Origin: Oscillospiraceae bacterium
GTDB taxonomy: Bacteria > Bacillota > Clostridia > Oscillospirales > Acutalibacteraceae
NCBI GenBank assembly: GCA_029219165.1
Contig: JAQXSW010000007.1
Span: 62,001-126,000, forward strand
Length of the DNA stretch: 64,000 nucleotides
Direction: 5' to 3'
Of this stretch, positions 51,481-59,454 are shown piece after piece. Each line of letters starts with the position of its first letter. Positions within the stretch are counted from its first letter, which is position 1. The position numbers were made by a program, and so were the translations under genes. Below the pieces are notes generated by a model. The model was not told where the DNA came from and did not search any database. It saw only the letters and a program-made list of their open reading frames with translations.

Positions 51481-52365
51481 ATGCCGGCTGATTTACACTG
51501 TCACACAAGACTTTCCGATGGTTCGCTTGGCATTGAAGATTTAATTCTTCTTGCAAAACGCAGTGGCGTGGACACAATTGCTATTACCGACCATGATTGC
51601 CTTGCCGGTACTGTTAGGGGAAAAATTATCGGTGAACGCCACGGAGTAAATGTTATTCCCGGAGTAGAAATTTCTGCATATGACACCGTACATGAAAAAA
51701 AGGTTCATATTCTTTGTTATCTCCCGGAAAATCCGGATAGACTTGAAGGACTTTGCAAAAGAAATTCACTTTCCAGAAGAAAAGCAAGTCAACTAATGGT
51801 AGTCAAAGCATCCCAGCGGTTTCCTATTTCCTCAGAACTTGTTCTCAAATGTGCAGCAGGATCAACAAACATCTACAAACAACATATTTTACATGCACTT
51901 ATGGAGTGTGGATATTCTACTGAAATTTTTGGAAATATGTATACAGAATTATTTGACCCCAAAAATCCTGATAACATCAACATACTGCCAAAATTTCCTG
52001 AGCCGCTTGAAGTATTAGAAGCAATTCATGAAGCCGGTGGAATAGCAGTTCTTGCTCACCCTGGATTTTATGACAACTTTGACATCTTACCGGAACTTAT
52101 AAAAAATGGTCTTAACGGTGTTGAAGTTTGGCATCCAAAAAATACCAATGAGGATGTTGAAAAATTAATGGCAATTGCCAAAAAACACAACCTCCTTATG
52201 ACCGGCGGAAGTGACTTCCACGGAATGTATGGTGCAGCAATCACAACACTTGCTTCATACAGTACACCTGAAGAAAATCTAAACCTTCTCCTTGGATATC
52301 AAGCTAAACAGAGAAGAGCAAAAAAGAAAGCTGCAAAAGCAGAAGCTGTAGCAGCTGCTGAATAA
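51481..52365 (+). CDS. PHP-domain metal-dependent phosphoesterase
   Basis: Start at ATG 51481 (MPADLHCHTRLSDGS) with SD GGGGGAG. 294 residues. Metal-site motifs DLHCHTRLSDG, AITDHD, IPGVEIS, LAHPG and GGSDFHG identify a PHP phosphoesterase of the RNase AM/YciV-like group, which degrades 3',5'-bisphosphates or short RNA. The C-terminal tail is Ala/Lys-rich. The uncharacterised gene at 52389 follows by 23 bases. Confidence 0.88.
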   Translation: MPADLHCHTRLSDGSLGIEDLILLAKRSGVDTIAITDHDCLAGTVRGKIIGERHGVNVIPGVEISAYDTVHEKKVHILCYLPENPDRLEGLCKRNSLSRRKASQLMVVKASQRFPISSELVLKCAAGSTNIYKQHILHALMECGYSTEIFGNMYTELFDPKNPDNINILPKFPEPLEVLEAIHEAGGIAVLAHPGFYDNFDILPELIKNGLNGVEVWHPKNTNEDVEKLMAIAKKHNLLMTGGSDFHGMYGAAITTLASYSTPEENLNLLLGYQAKQRRAKKKAAKAEAVAAAE

Positions 52366-52388
52366 TTATTTTCTAGGTTGGTTTTAAT

Positions 52389-52952
52389 ATGACAAATAAA
52401 GAAGATTGTGACATTAAAATTTTTACTTCAAAAAAAAATATAGACCAAGATAGTGGTGTTCTGTCTTTTGTAGAGGGTATGAATCACCACAGACAAAATG
52501 GAAATGTTGATAAAGCAAAAATGCTCGGCGCCGAATTGGGGGAAGAGGCAAGAAAAAATTCAAACAAAAGTATCTTGTCTGATGAGGATTTTCTAGCCGA
52601 CGATATTTTCCCACAGGTTTGTGCACTTATGCTTTTTTCTGCAGAGGCAGCACTTAACTATTTTTTACCTTCACAGCAACTCTCTACAATTGCAATAAAT
52701 TCTCTACATGAAAAATTAACGGAAAACAAATCAGCAATTTATGATGACGTTACTAATAGTCCTGCTTTTTCTTTTTATTACTTAAGTGTTCGTAAGGGTG
52801 GAACAGACATTCCAAAAGATATTGGAGAGGCATTTGCAATGCTTTGTCGACATGAAGGCGACGAAAAATATATAGAAGAGGGTAAAAATCTTTACAACTA
52901 TATTCTAAAAATAATTGAGGACAAAATCTCAAAAATTGATTTTGCAAATTAA
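52389..52952 (+). CDS. Uncharacterised cytoplasmic protein
   Basis: 187 residues, mostly helical by composition; begins MTNKEDCDIKIFTSKKNI. No signal peptide and no motif recognised. It follows the PHP gene by 23 bases and ends at a strong terminator, so the two may be co-transcribed. SD is weak (taggttgg). Confidence 0.7.
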   Translation: MTNKEDCDIKIFTSKKNIDQDSGVLSFVEGMNHHRQNGNVDKAKMLGAELGEEARKNSNKSILSDEDFLADDIFPQVCALMLFSAEAALNYFLPSQQLSTIAINSLHEKLTENKSAIYDDVTNSPAFSFYYLSVRKGGTDIPKDIGEAFAMLCRHEGDEKYIEEGKNLYNYILKIIEDKISKIDFAN

Positions 52953-52956
52953 CATT

Positions 52957-52995
52957 ACAAGGGTTTGTCAAATATTTGACAAACCCTTGTTTATA
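52957..52995 (+). terminator. Terminator after the gene at 52389
   Basis: ACAAGGGTTTGTCA faces TGACAAACCCTTGT, then TTAT; strong stem, modest T-tail. Confidence 0.75.
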
Positions 52996-53008
52996 TGTAT
53001 AATTTTAT

Positions 53009-53038
53009 TTGTACTAATAATGTTTTTCATTAGTACAA
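53009..53038 (+). promoter_or_regulatory. Inverted repeat upstream of the GGGtGRT operon
   Basis: TTGTACTAAT (53009-53018) and ATTAGTACAA (53029-53038) form perfect 10-base arms with a 10-base spacer, in the promoter region of the gene at 53088. A candidate operator; the regulator is unknown. Confidence 0.5.
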
Positions 53039-53087
53039 TAACAGAGTTTATTATAAATTAATGATAAATGGAAAGGGGTTTTCACTT

Positions 53088-53780
53088 ATGAATTATACAG
53101 CAGAAGTTGAAAACATGTGTGTAGTGGCAAAAGGACCACACCATGGTCCGGCTCCAATTCCTGAAGAAGGAAAATGGGTTAAAGCTTATGACATAAAAGA
53201 TATATCCGGATTCACACACGGAATTGGTTGGTGTGCACCACAGCAAGGTGCGTGTAAACTTACACTTAATATCAAAGATGGCATTATTGAAGAAGCTCTT
53301 GTTGAGACTATTGGCTGTTCAGGAATGACACACTCCGCTGCAATGGCTGCAGAAATTCTTCCTGGAAAAACAATACTTGAAGCACTAAATACAGATCTTG
53401 TATGTGACGCAATAAATACAGCTATGAGGGAACTATTCCTTCAAATTGTATACGGTCGTTCACAATCAGCTTTCTCTGATGACGGCCTTTCAGTAGGTGC
53501 CGGACTTGAGGATCTTGGTAAAGGTCTACGTTCACAAGTAGGAACAATGTACGGAACAAAACTCAAGGGCGTTCGTTATCTTGAAATGGCAGAAGGATAT
53601 GTTACAAGAATTGCTCTTGATGACAATGATCAAGTAATTGGATACGAGTTTGTCTCACTTGGAAAAATGACTGACTTCATTAAAAAAGGTGATTCACCAA
53701 ATGATGCTTACAATAAATCTGTTGGAACATATGGCAGATTCGATGAAGCTGCAAAATATATAGATCCACGTAAAGAATAA
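53088..53780 (+). CDS. NifU-like Fe-S scaffold paralog paired with GGGtGRT
   Basis: Start at ATG 53088 (MNYTAEVENM) with AAAGGGG nine bases upstream. 230 residues. GIGWCAPQQGACKLTL and ETIGCSGMTHSAAMAAEI resemble the NifU/IscU cysteine loops (Cys with nearby acid), and GRSQSAFSDDGL follows. Databases usually call this an Fe-S scaffold-like protein. It is always seen by me next to a GGGtGRT gene, as here (20-base gap). Its true role is not established; the nifU at 22169 is the likely housekeeping scaffold. Confidence 0.8.
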   Translation: MNYTAEVENMCVVAKGPHHGPAPIPEEGKWVKAYDIKDISGFTHGIGWCAPQQGACKLTLNIKDGIIEEALVETIGCSGMTHSAAMAAEILPGKTILEALNTDLVCDAINTAMRELFLQIVYGRSQSAFSDDGLSVGAGLEDLGKGLRSQVGTMYGTKLKGVRYLEMAEGYVTRIALDDNDQVIGYEFVSLGKMTDFIKKGDSPNDAYNKSVGTYGRFDEAAKYIDPRKE

Positions 53781-53800
53781 GAAAGAGGAGGATTTTAAAA

Positions 53801-54799
53801 ATGGCATTATTTGAAAGCTATGAGCGTCGCATTAATAAAATCAATGGCGTTCTTAAGGAATATGGCATTTCTTCAATTGAGGAATGCAGAGAAATCACTC
53901 TTTCTAAGGGTGTGGATATTGAAAAAATTGTACGTGAAACACAGCCAATCTGCTTTGAAAATGCAGTATGGGCTTATACCGTTGGCGCAGCTATTGCAAT
54001 TAAAACCGGCTGTACAAAAGCTGCTGATGCTGCTGCCGCAATAGGAATTGGTCTTCAAAGTTTCTGCATACCTGGCTCTGTTGCAGAAAACCGTAAGGTT
54101 GGCCTTGGTCATGGAAACCTTGGAAAAATGCTTCTTTCTGAAGAAACAGAATGTTTCTGCTTCCTTGCAGGACATGAAAGTTTTGCTGCAGCAGAAGGAG
54201 CAATAAAAATAGCACTTAATGCTAATAAAGTTCGTTCAAAGCCACTTAAAGTTATATTAAATGGCCTTGGAAAAGATGCAGCCATGATTATTTCAAGAAT
54301 TAATGGATTCACATACTGTAAAACAGAATTTGATCCATATTCAGAAACCGTTAAAGTTGTAGAAGAAACTCGATATTCAAAGGGTCCACGTGGAGAGGTA
54401 CGTTGCTATGGAGCTGACAATGTTCCTGAGGGTGTTTCTATAATGAAGCTTGAAAACGTTGGTGTTTCTATTACAGGTAATTCAACAAATCCAACTCGTT
54501 TCCAACACCCTGTTGCAGGCACATACAAAAAATGGTGTGTTGAAAATGGAGTATCATATTTCTCTGTTGCTTCTGGTGGCGGTACAGGACGTACTCTTCA
54601 TCCTGATAATATGGCAGCCGGTCCGGCTTCATATGGCATGACAGATACAATGGGTAGAATGCACTCAGATGCTCAATTTGCCGGCTCTTCTTCAGTTCCG
54701 GCTCATGTTGAAATGATGGGTCTTATTGGTATGGGTAACAACCCTATGGTTGGTGCTACTGTTGCTTGTGCAGTTGCTGTTGAGGAAGCAAGTAAATAA
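53801..54799 (+). CDS. GGGtGRT family protein
   Basis: 332 residues. The name-giving VASGGGTGRTLHPDNMAAGP is near residue 260, followed by TDTMGRMHSDAQFAGSS and VPAHVEMMGLIGMGNNPMVG. The family is a conserved clostridial protein of unknown biochemistry. SD AGAGGAGG. Partner of the NifU-like gene before it, so an Fe-S or thiol-related role is a fair inference, no more. A terminator follows at 54811. Confidence 0.9.
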   Translation: MALFESYERRINKINGVLKEYGISSIEECREITLSKGVDIEKIVRETQPICFENAVWAYTVGAAIAIKTGCTKAADAAAAIGIGLQSFCIPGSVAENRKVGLGHGNLGKMLLSEETECFCFLAGHESFAAAEGAIKIALNANKVRSKPLKVILNGLGKDAAMIISRINGFTYCKTEFDPYSETVKVVEETRYSKGPRGEVRCYGADNVPEGVSIMKLENVGVSITGNSTNPTRFQHPVAGTYKKWCVENGVSYFSVASGGGTGRTLHPDNMAAGPASYGMTDTMGRMHSDAQFAGSSSVPAHVEMMGLIGMGNNPMVGATVACAVAVEEASK

Positions 54800-54810
54800 A
54801 TGAACGAATT

Positions 54811-54893
54811 GAAAAAGCCATGAGTATAGTATGATATGCACCCCAAAAGTGTCTAACTTTTGGGGTGCACTTCATGTAACTCACGGCTTTTTC
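54811..54893 (+). terminator. Terminator with a second perfect hairpin in its loop
   Basis: Outer arms GAAAAAGCCATGAGT (54811-54825) and ACTCACGGCTTTTTC (54879-54893), one mismatch, T-run at the end. Inside the loop, TGCACCCCAAAAGT (54837-54850), loop GTCTA, ACTTTTGGGGTGCA (54856-54869) is a perfect 14-base stem. Confidence 0.8.
54837..54869. mobile_element. Possible IS3-end-derived miniature palindrome
   Basis: The right arm with loop, read on the minus strand, is TGCACCCCAAAAGTTAGACA, close to IS3-family terminal repeats as I remember them, and the left arm mirrors it, as if two insertion-sequence ends were fused. No transposase, and no clear target duplication. It is tentative; a plain inner hairpin is the alternative. 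Confidence 0.4.
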
Positions 54894-54955
54894 ATATATT
54901 TTATTGACGATTTCATAAAAAATATATTATTATTTTTCCATATAATAAACTTAAC

Positions 54956-55192
54956 CTATTCTATTGTGTCATATACAACATCATTTAGATGTATGGGTGA
55001 TAATTGAACGTTATTACACAAAGCTGCAATTTTTTCTGCCACAGCTTTTGTTACGCTTACATCCGAAATTGAACAAACTACCTTTTTTTCTCTTTTTTCT
55101 TTTAAAATTTCTTCAACAACTATTCCAAACGAAATATACTCGCCTAAATCTGAATTGAATAGTTTTTCCTCAAAAACTTTATAATAATACAT
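54956..55192 (-). CDS. DUF6514 family small protein
   Basis: Start at ATG 55192 (MYYYKVFEEKLF) with AAAGGGTG upstream. 78 residues. The pattern YYYKV...LGEYISFGI, CSISDVSVTKAVAEKIAALC and LSPIHLNDVVYD matches the DUF6514 family of Clostridia, of unknown function. Divergent from the LytTR regulator. Confidence 0.78.
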   Translation of the reverse strand: MYYYKVFEEKLFNSDLGEYISFGIVVEEILKEKREKKVVCSISDVSVTKAVAEKIAALCNNVQLSPIHLNDVVYDTIE

Positions 55193-55297
55193 ATCATCAC
55201 CCTTTTTTCGCAAAAAAAATAATACATCAAAAACAACCCAAAAAGTAAAACCATATGATTTTTACATATTTACTTTTGAAAATAGTGAGGGGATAAA

Positions 55298-56002
55298 ATG
55301 AAAATTGCAATTTGCGATGACAATCCTATTGACCGCGAACTTATTCATGATTTTATAAAAATATATTTTAAAGATAAAAATATTAAATTACAGGTTGAAA
55401 AATATGAAAATGGCGCAAATTTAATATTCGATTTTCAGGATGGTTTTAACTTTGACTTGGTTTTCCTTGATATATATATGGAACAAAATCTGGGAATAGA
55501 TGTTGCAAAAAATTTAAGAAATCTTGGATTTGCCGGAAATATTGTGTTTGTCACACAAACTGCTGATTTTGCAATGGATGGGTATGATGTAGGCGCTATT
55601 GGATATATACTTAAACCTCATAGTTTTGAAAAAATAGAAAAAATACTGGATCAAGTCTCAAAAGACATTATTGAAAATATGATTTCTATAAAAATACGAG
55701 GAGAAATCATTAGAATCCCCATTAACGAAATTAAATATATTGAAAGCAACAATACTGTATGCAACATACATTGTATTAATGATAAAACTTATAAACAATA
55801 TTCAAAGCTTTCTATTTTTGAAGAAAAATTAAATGGCAACGGATTTCTCCGTTGCCACCAAAGTTTCTTGGTAAATATGAATTATATAAAAGAAGCAAAT
55901 AAATCTTTTATTTTAACATCCGGTGAAGAAATATTAATTCGACAAAGGAGATTAAAAGAAATAAAAGATTGCTACTATAATTACATAAACTCAAATTACT
56001 AA
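55298..56002 (+). CDS. LytTR-family response regulator
   Basis: 234 residues. Receiver domain with the acidic pair DD (7-8), phospho-acceptor Asp58 in FLDIY and a Lys in GYILKPH; then a LytTR DNA-binding domain (IPINEIKYIESNN, GNGFLRCHQSFLVNMNYI). No sensor kinase is next to it. SD GAGGGG. An inverted repeat (AAAAGTAAA 55241-55249 / TTTACTTTT 55269-55277) lies just upstream and could be an autoregulatory site. Confidence 0.9.
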   Translation: MKIAICDDNPIDRELIHDFIKIYFKDKNIKLQVEKYENGANLIFDFQDGFNFDLVFLDIYMEQNLGIDVAKNLRNLGFAGNIVFVTQTADFAMDGYDVGAIGYILKPHSFEKIEKILDQVSKDIIENMISIKIRGEIIRIPINEIKYIESNNTVCNIHCINDKTYKQYSKLSIFEEKLNGNGFLRCHQSFLVNMNYIKEANKSFILTSGEEILIRQRRLKEIKDCYYNYINSNY

Positions 56003-57216
56003 TCTTCTTTTATGTCAGTGCCGTTTTCATTTTGTTGACTTGGTACTGACATATTTTTTTCGTTTGTCTTCGTATTGTTAACAATTATCCCCTTTTTATC
56101 AAGCTTTTTATAAACATAATCCCTAAACAATGCATAAAGAACAGAACAAAGTGGTATGAAAATAATCATTCCAGCTATGCCCATTAAATCTCCACCAACA
56201 GTAATAGCAACCAGTACCCAAATTGATGGAAGACCCACAGAGCCACCTACAACATGAGGATAAATAAGATTTCCCTCTATTTGTTGAAGAACAAGGAACA
56301 TAATAAGGAATATTAGAGCTTGTTTTGGGCTGATAAATAAAATTAAAATAACACCAACAGCACATCCGATGAAAGCTCCAAATATAGGAATAAGTGCTGT
56401 TATTGCAATTAATACACTTATAAGTAATGCGTAAGGCATTCTAAATATGCTCATAGAAACGAAAAACATTGCACCTAAAATACATGCCTCTAAACATTGA
56501 CCTGTAAGGAAATTTGAAAAAGTTATATTAGATAAATCTGCAATCTTAAGAAGTTGTGTTACCGCTCTTTCCGGTAAAAAAGCGTATAGCACCTTTTTAA
56601 ATTGTAATGAAAAATCCTCTTTCCTAACAAGAAGGTAAACAGAAAAAGCAAATGCAATGATAAATGTTGCAAATCCCGAAACAATAGAAGTTACAATACC
56701 TACTGTTGATGAAAAGAAACCAGATGCACCGGTTAAAAGCACTCCAAGCTTTTGAATAAGTTTTTCATAATCAAAATTAATATTATTTGTTATTGCTTTA
56801 AGTTCCGGCCATTTCTCTGTTAAACTAAATACATATGCTTGTGCTGTTTTTACAGCAATCGGTGCTTGTTTTGCTATCTCCTTAACAGTGTCTATTAATT
56901 CAGGAATAATAACAAACATTGCAATTACTAAAATTCCAAAAATTAAAATAAGAGATAATAAATATGATATTGCTCTTTTTCCTTTGAAATTAGGCTTATT
57001 TTTAAATAATGTGTTCTCTATTTTTTTCATTGGCACATTAAAAACAAAAGCTATACATGCACCTAAAATAAAAGGAAAAACTACATCAAATAATTTCCCC
57101 AGCACACTAAGTACTACTCCAAAATTTTCAATTACAACAAACATCAAAATTACTAAAAAACATAAAAGTAAAATTTTCTTCATTTGTGTCTTATTTAAAA
57201 AATCATTTTTTTCCAC
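55999..57216 (-). CDS. AI-2E family transporter (YdbI/PerM-like)
   Basis: I start it at GTG 57216, eight bases after AAAAGGGG; the earlier GTG at 57225 overlaps that SD. 405 residues with about eight membrane segments and the family pattern ALIPIFGAFIGCAVGVIL and IEGNLIYPHVVGGSVGLPSI. Members export a variety of solutes; AI-2 is only the founding suggestion. Converges with the LytTR gene, overlapping its stop by four bases. Confidence 0.9.
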   Translation of the reverse strand: MEKNDFLNKTQMKKILLLCFLVILMFVVIENFGVVLSVLGKLFDVVFPFILGACIAFVFNVPMKKIENTLFKNKPNFKGKRAISYLLSLILIFGILVIAMFVIIPELIDTVKEIAKQAPIAVKTAQAYVFSLTEKWPELKAITNNINFDYEKLIQKLGVLLTGASGFFSSTVGIVTSIVSGFATFIIAFAFSVYLLVRKEDFSLQFKKVLYAFLPERAVTQLLKIADLSNITFSNFLTGQCLEACILGAMFFVSMSIFRMPYALLISVLIAITALIPIFGAFIGCAVGVILILFISPKQALIFLIMFLVLQQIEGNLIYPHVVGGSVGLPSIWVLVAITVGGDLMGIAGMIIFIPLCSVLYALFRDYVYKKLDKKGIIVNNTKTNEKNMSVPSQQNENGTDIKED

Positions 57217-57349
57217 CGAACACACCCCTTTTGCTATATTTTATCACAACTCAATTTGATATTCTATAAAATATATATTTATTGAAAAAACTTAATCTTT
57301 TTGTTAAAATCTTTAACAAGACTATTTTCAAAATAAAAGGGTGAAATAT

Positions 57350-57847
57350 ATGAATAAAAGAGAAGGATATATTTCTTGGGATGAATACTTTATGGGAATT
57401 GCTTTGCTTTCTGCAAAAAGAAGTAAAGATCCAAACACACAAGTCGGAGCCTGTATTGTAAATAACAATAATAAAATAATGTCTGTCGGCTACAATGGAT
57501 TCCCTCTTGGATGCAGTGACGATGAATTCCCTTGGGATAGAACAGGTGAAGAGTTTGAAACAAAATATCCATATGTTTGTCATGCTGAACTAAATGCAAT
57601 TTTAAATAATGCCGGTGGAGACCTTAAAGGTTGTAAAATATATGTTGCTCTTTTCCCTTGCAATGAATGTGCAAAAGCAATTATTCAAAGTGGTATAAAA
57701 GAAGTAATTTATATTTCAGATAAATACGCTTTATCGCCTGGAACAAGAGCATCAAAAAGGATGCTGGATGCTGCCGGAGTAAAGTACACAAAACTTCAAG
57801 AAACACATGAAGAAATTACAATAGACTTCCGTGAAGCGTCAATATAA
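57350..57847 (+). CDS. dCMP deaminase (ComEB-like)
   Basis: Start ATG 57350 ([16 protein letters not shown]), eight bases after AAAGGG; the earlier GTG at 57341 is inside the SD. 165 residues. Zinc-site motifs CHAELNAI (His and catalytic Glu) and PCNEC are present. It deaminates dCMP to dUMP for thymidylate synthesis. Confidence 0.92.
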   Translation: MNKREGYISWDEYFMGIALLSAKRSKDPNTQVGACIVNNNNKIMSVGYNGFPLGCSDDEFPWDRTGEEFETKYPYVCHAELNAILNNAGGDLKGCKIYVALFPCNECAKAIIQSGIKEVIYISDKYALSPGTRASKRMLDAAGVKYTKLQETHEEITIDFREASI

Positions 57848-57850
57848 ATA

Positions 57851-57892
57851 AACAAGAACCATTGTCAAATGACAATGGTTCTTGTTTTTATT
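57851..57892. terminator. Terminator between dCMP deaminase and LCP genes
   Basis: AACAAGAACCATTGTCA faces TGACAATGGTTCTTGTT; works in both directions. Confidence 0.9.
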
Positions 57893-59390
57893 CATTTTCT
57901 GCTGATGATGTTTCTTCAACACTTACGTGACTTTCAGTCGTAGTATTTTCCGTGACACCAGTACTTTGTTCTGCTGTTGTTTCTTCATCTGGCTTTGTTG
58001 TTGTTTCTTTTAAATTATTTGAATTTTCAGTTTTTGAAGTCGACAAAGTTGTATTATTATTTGGTTTTTGCTTTTGTGTCGTTGTATTATTTGTTGCTGT
58101 TGTAGGCTTTATTACTATTGGAGAAACTCTATCATCACTCATCTCAATGTTTGATTTTCCATAAAGCAATAGTTGTAACTGATATGCTGCACCTTCATAA
58201 TCACATATCCAAACCCACTGGTCACCTAAAAAGCCACCTTTTGCTGTATCCATTGTGGGCATGGTTGATTGATTTATTGGAAATTTTAACCAACCACCAG
58301 AAACTGCATCTGTTGCATAGCCTATGATTTCTGTTTTGCTCATGCCTGTATTTATATTTGGCAAAAGTGCATTAATTGCGGCATTCATTTGACTAATATT
58401 AGCATTTTTGAAAGTGTTCATTATTGACGAAATTACACGTCTTTGTCTTTCCGTTCTGCCAATATCAGAATCTAACTTTCTTACTCTACAGAACATCAAA
58501 GCATCGTCACCATTTAAATGATTGATACCGGCAAAAAACGTGTTAGGTGCCTTTCCGGTTCTTGTCCAGTTTCGCCACGTTGCATTAATATAATTTGCTT
58601 CCTTCGCAGTTACATTTACATCCACACCGCCAAGAGCGTTTATTACCTTTGGGAAGGAATTGTAATCTACTAAAGCATAATCATCAATTACAATTTTATA
58701 GTTATTTTCTATTGTTTCAATTAAACAATTAGCTCCGCCTTTAGAATATGCAGCATTTAGTTTTCCAAATCCTGCCTTCTTTCCCTTTGGAGCAATATAA
58801 GTATAACTATCTCTATAGAATGAAACCATTGACAACTGTTTTGTGTTTTCATTAACCGAAATCAATATCATAGAGTCGGCGAGTGAACTAGTGCTATCTT
58901 TACCTATAAGAAGTATGTTTTTTACATACTTACTCTTCATCTTCTCTCCACCATTTGTTGCCCATTTAATCAACAAATCATTAAGTGAATCTGCGTCTGT
59001 AATACTGTTCATTTGTGATGGATCAAAATCTTCCTCTTCTGATGATGAAAAAGAATCCTCTCCATCAGTATCTATCATTTCAAGCTTAGACCAAACATAT
59101 ATGCCTGACCCTGCAATGATTAGAATAACAACAAGAAGAATAATAAAAATAGTCTTTTGTACATTACTTCTTTTTTTCCACCAAACTATAATTTTATTTT
59201 CCTTTTTTGTTTCCTCATCTGCTTGTGTTAACACAGGATCATCAACAGTTGTTTCATCAGATTTTTCTTGTGCAGTTTCTGTTTTTGCGTCTTGCTTAGA
59301 TTCTTCTATAATAGCTTCATCATAACTATCTGCATCAAGATATATACTAAAATCTGATGTCTTATTTTCGTTATTATTTTCCTTACTCAT
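57888..59390 (-). CDS. LytR-CpsA-Psr (LCP) family protein with a low-complexity tail
   Basis: 500 residues: acidic cytoplasmic N-terminus (about 1-70), one membrane helix (about 77-99), then the LCP domain (NILLIGKDSTSSLADSMILI, SFYRDSYTYIAP, INALGGVDVNV, ALMFCRVRKLDSDIGRTERQ with conserved Arg residues). The last ~75 residues are Thr/Asn/Ser/Glu-rich. LCP enzymes transfer anionic glycopolymers from lipid carrier to peptidoglycan. SD GGGG. Located next to gyrA but transcribed as its own unit, apparently. Confidence 0.9.
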   Translation of the reverse strand: MSKENNNENKTSDFSIYLDADSYDEAIIEESKQDAKTETAQEKSDETTVDDPVLTQADEETKKENKIIVWWKKRSNVQKTIFIILLVVILIIAGSGIYVWSKLEMIDTDGEDSFSSSEEEDFDPSQMNSITDADSLNDLLIKWATNGGEKMKSKYVKNILLIGKDSTSSLADSMILISVNENTKQLSMVSFYRDSYTYIAPKGKKAGFGKLNAAYSKGGANCLIETIENNYKIVIDDYALVDYNSFPKVINALGGVDVNVTAKEANYINATWRNWTRTGKAPNTFFAGINHLNGDDALMFCRVRKLDSDIGRTERQRRVISSIMNTFKNANISQMNAAINALLPNINTGMSKTEIIGYATDAVSGGWLKFPINQSTMPTMDTAKGGFLGDQWVWICDYEGAAYQLQLLLYGKSNIEMSDDRVSPIVIKPTTATNNTTTQKQKPNNNTTLSTSKTENSNNLKETTTKPDEETTAEQSTGVTENTTTESHVSVEETSSAENE

Positions 59391-59413
59391 TCACATAAAA
59401 CCCCAAGTTAGAA

Positions 59414-59454
59414 GATTTTCTTTATTCATGATTTTCTTTATTCATGATTTTCTT
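59414..59454. repeat. 16-bp tandem repeat at the 3' end of gyrA
   Basis: GATTTTCTTTATTCAT at 59414-59429 and 59430-59445, with a partial third copy at 59446-59454. The repeat includes the gyrA stop codon (59438-59440). Confidence 0.8.
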
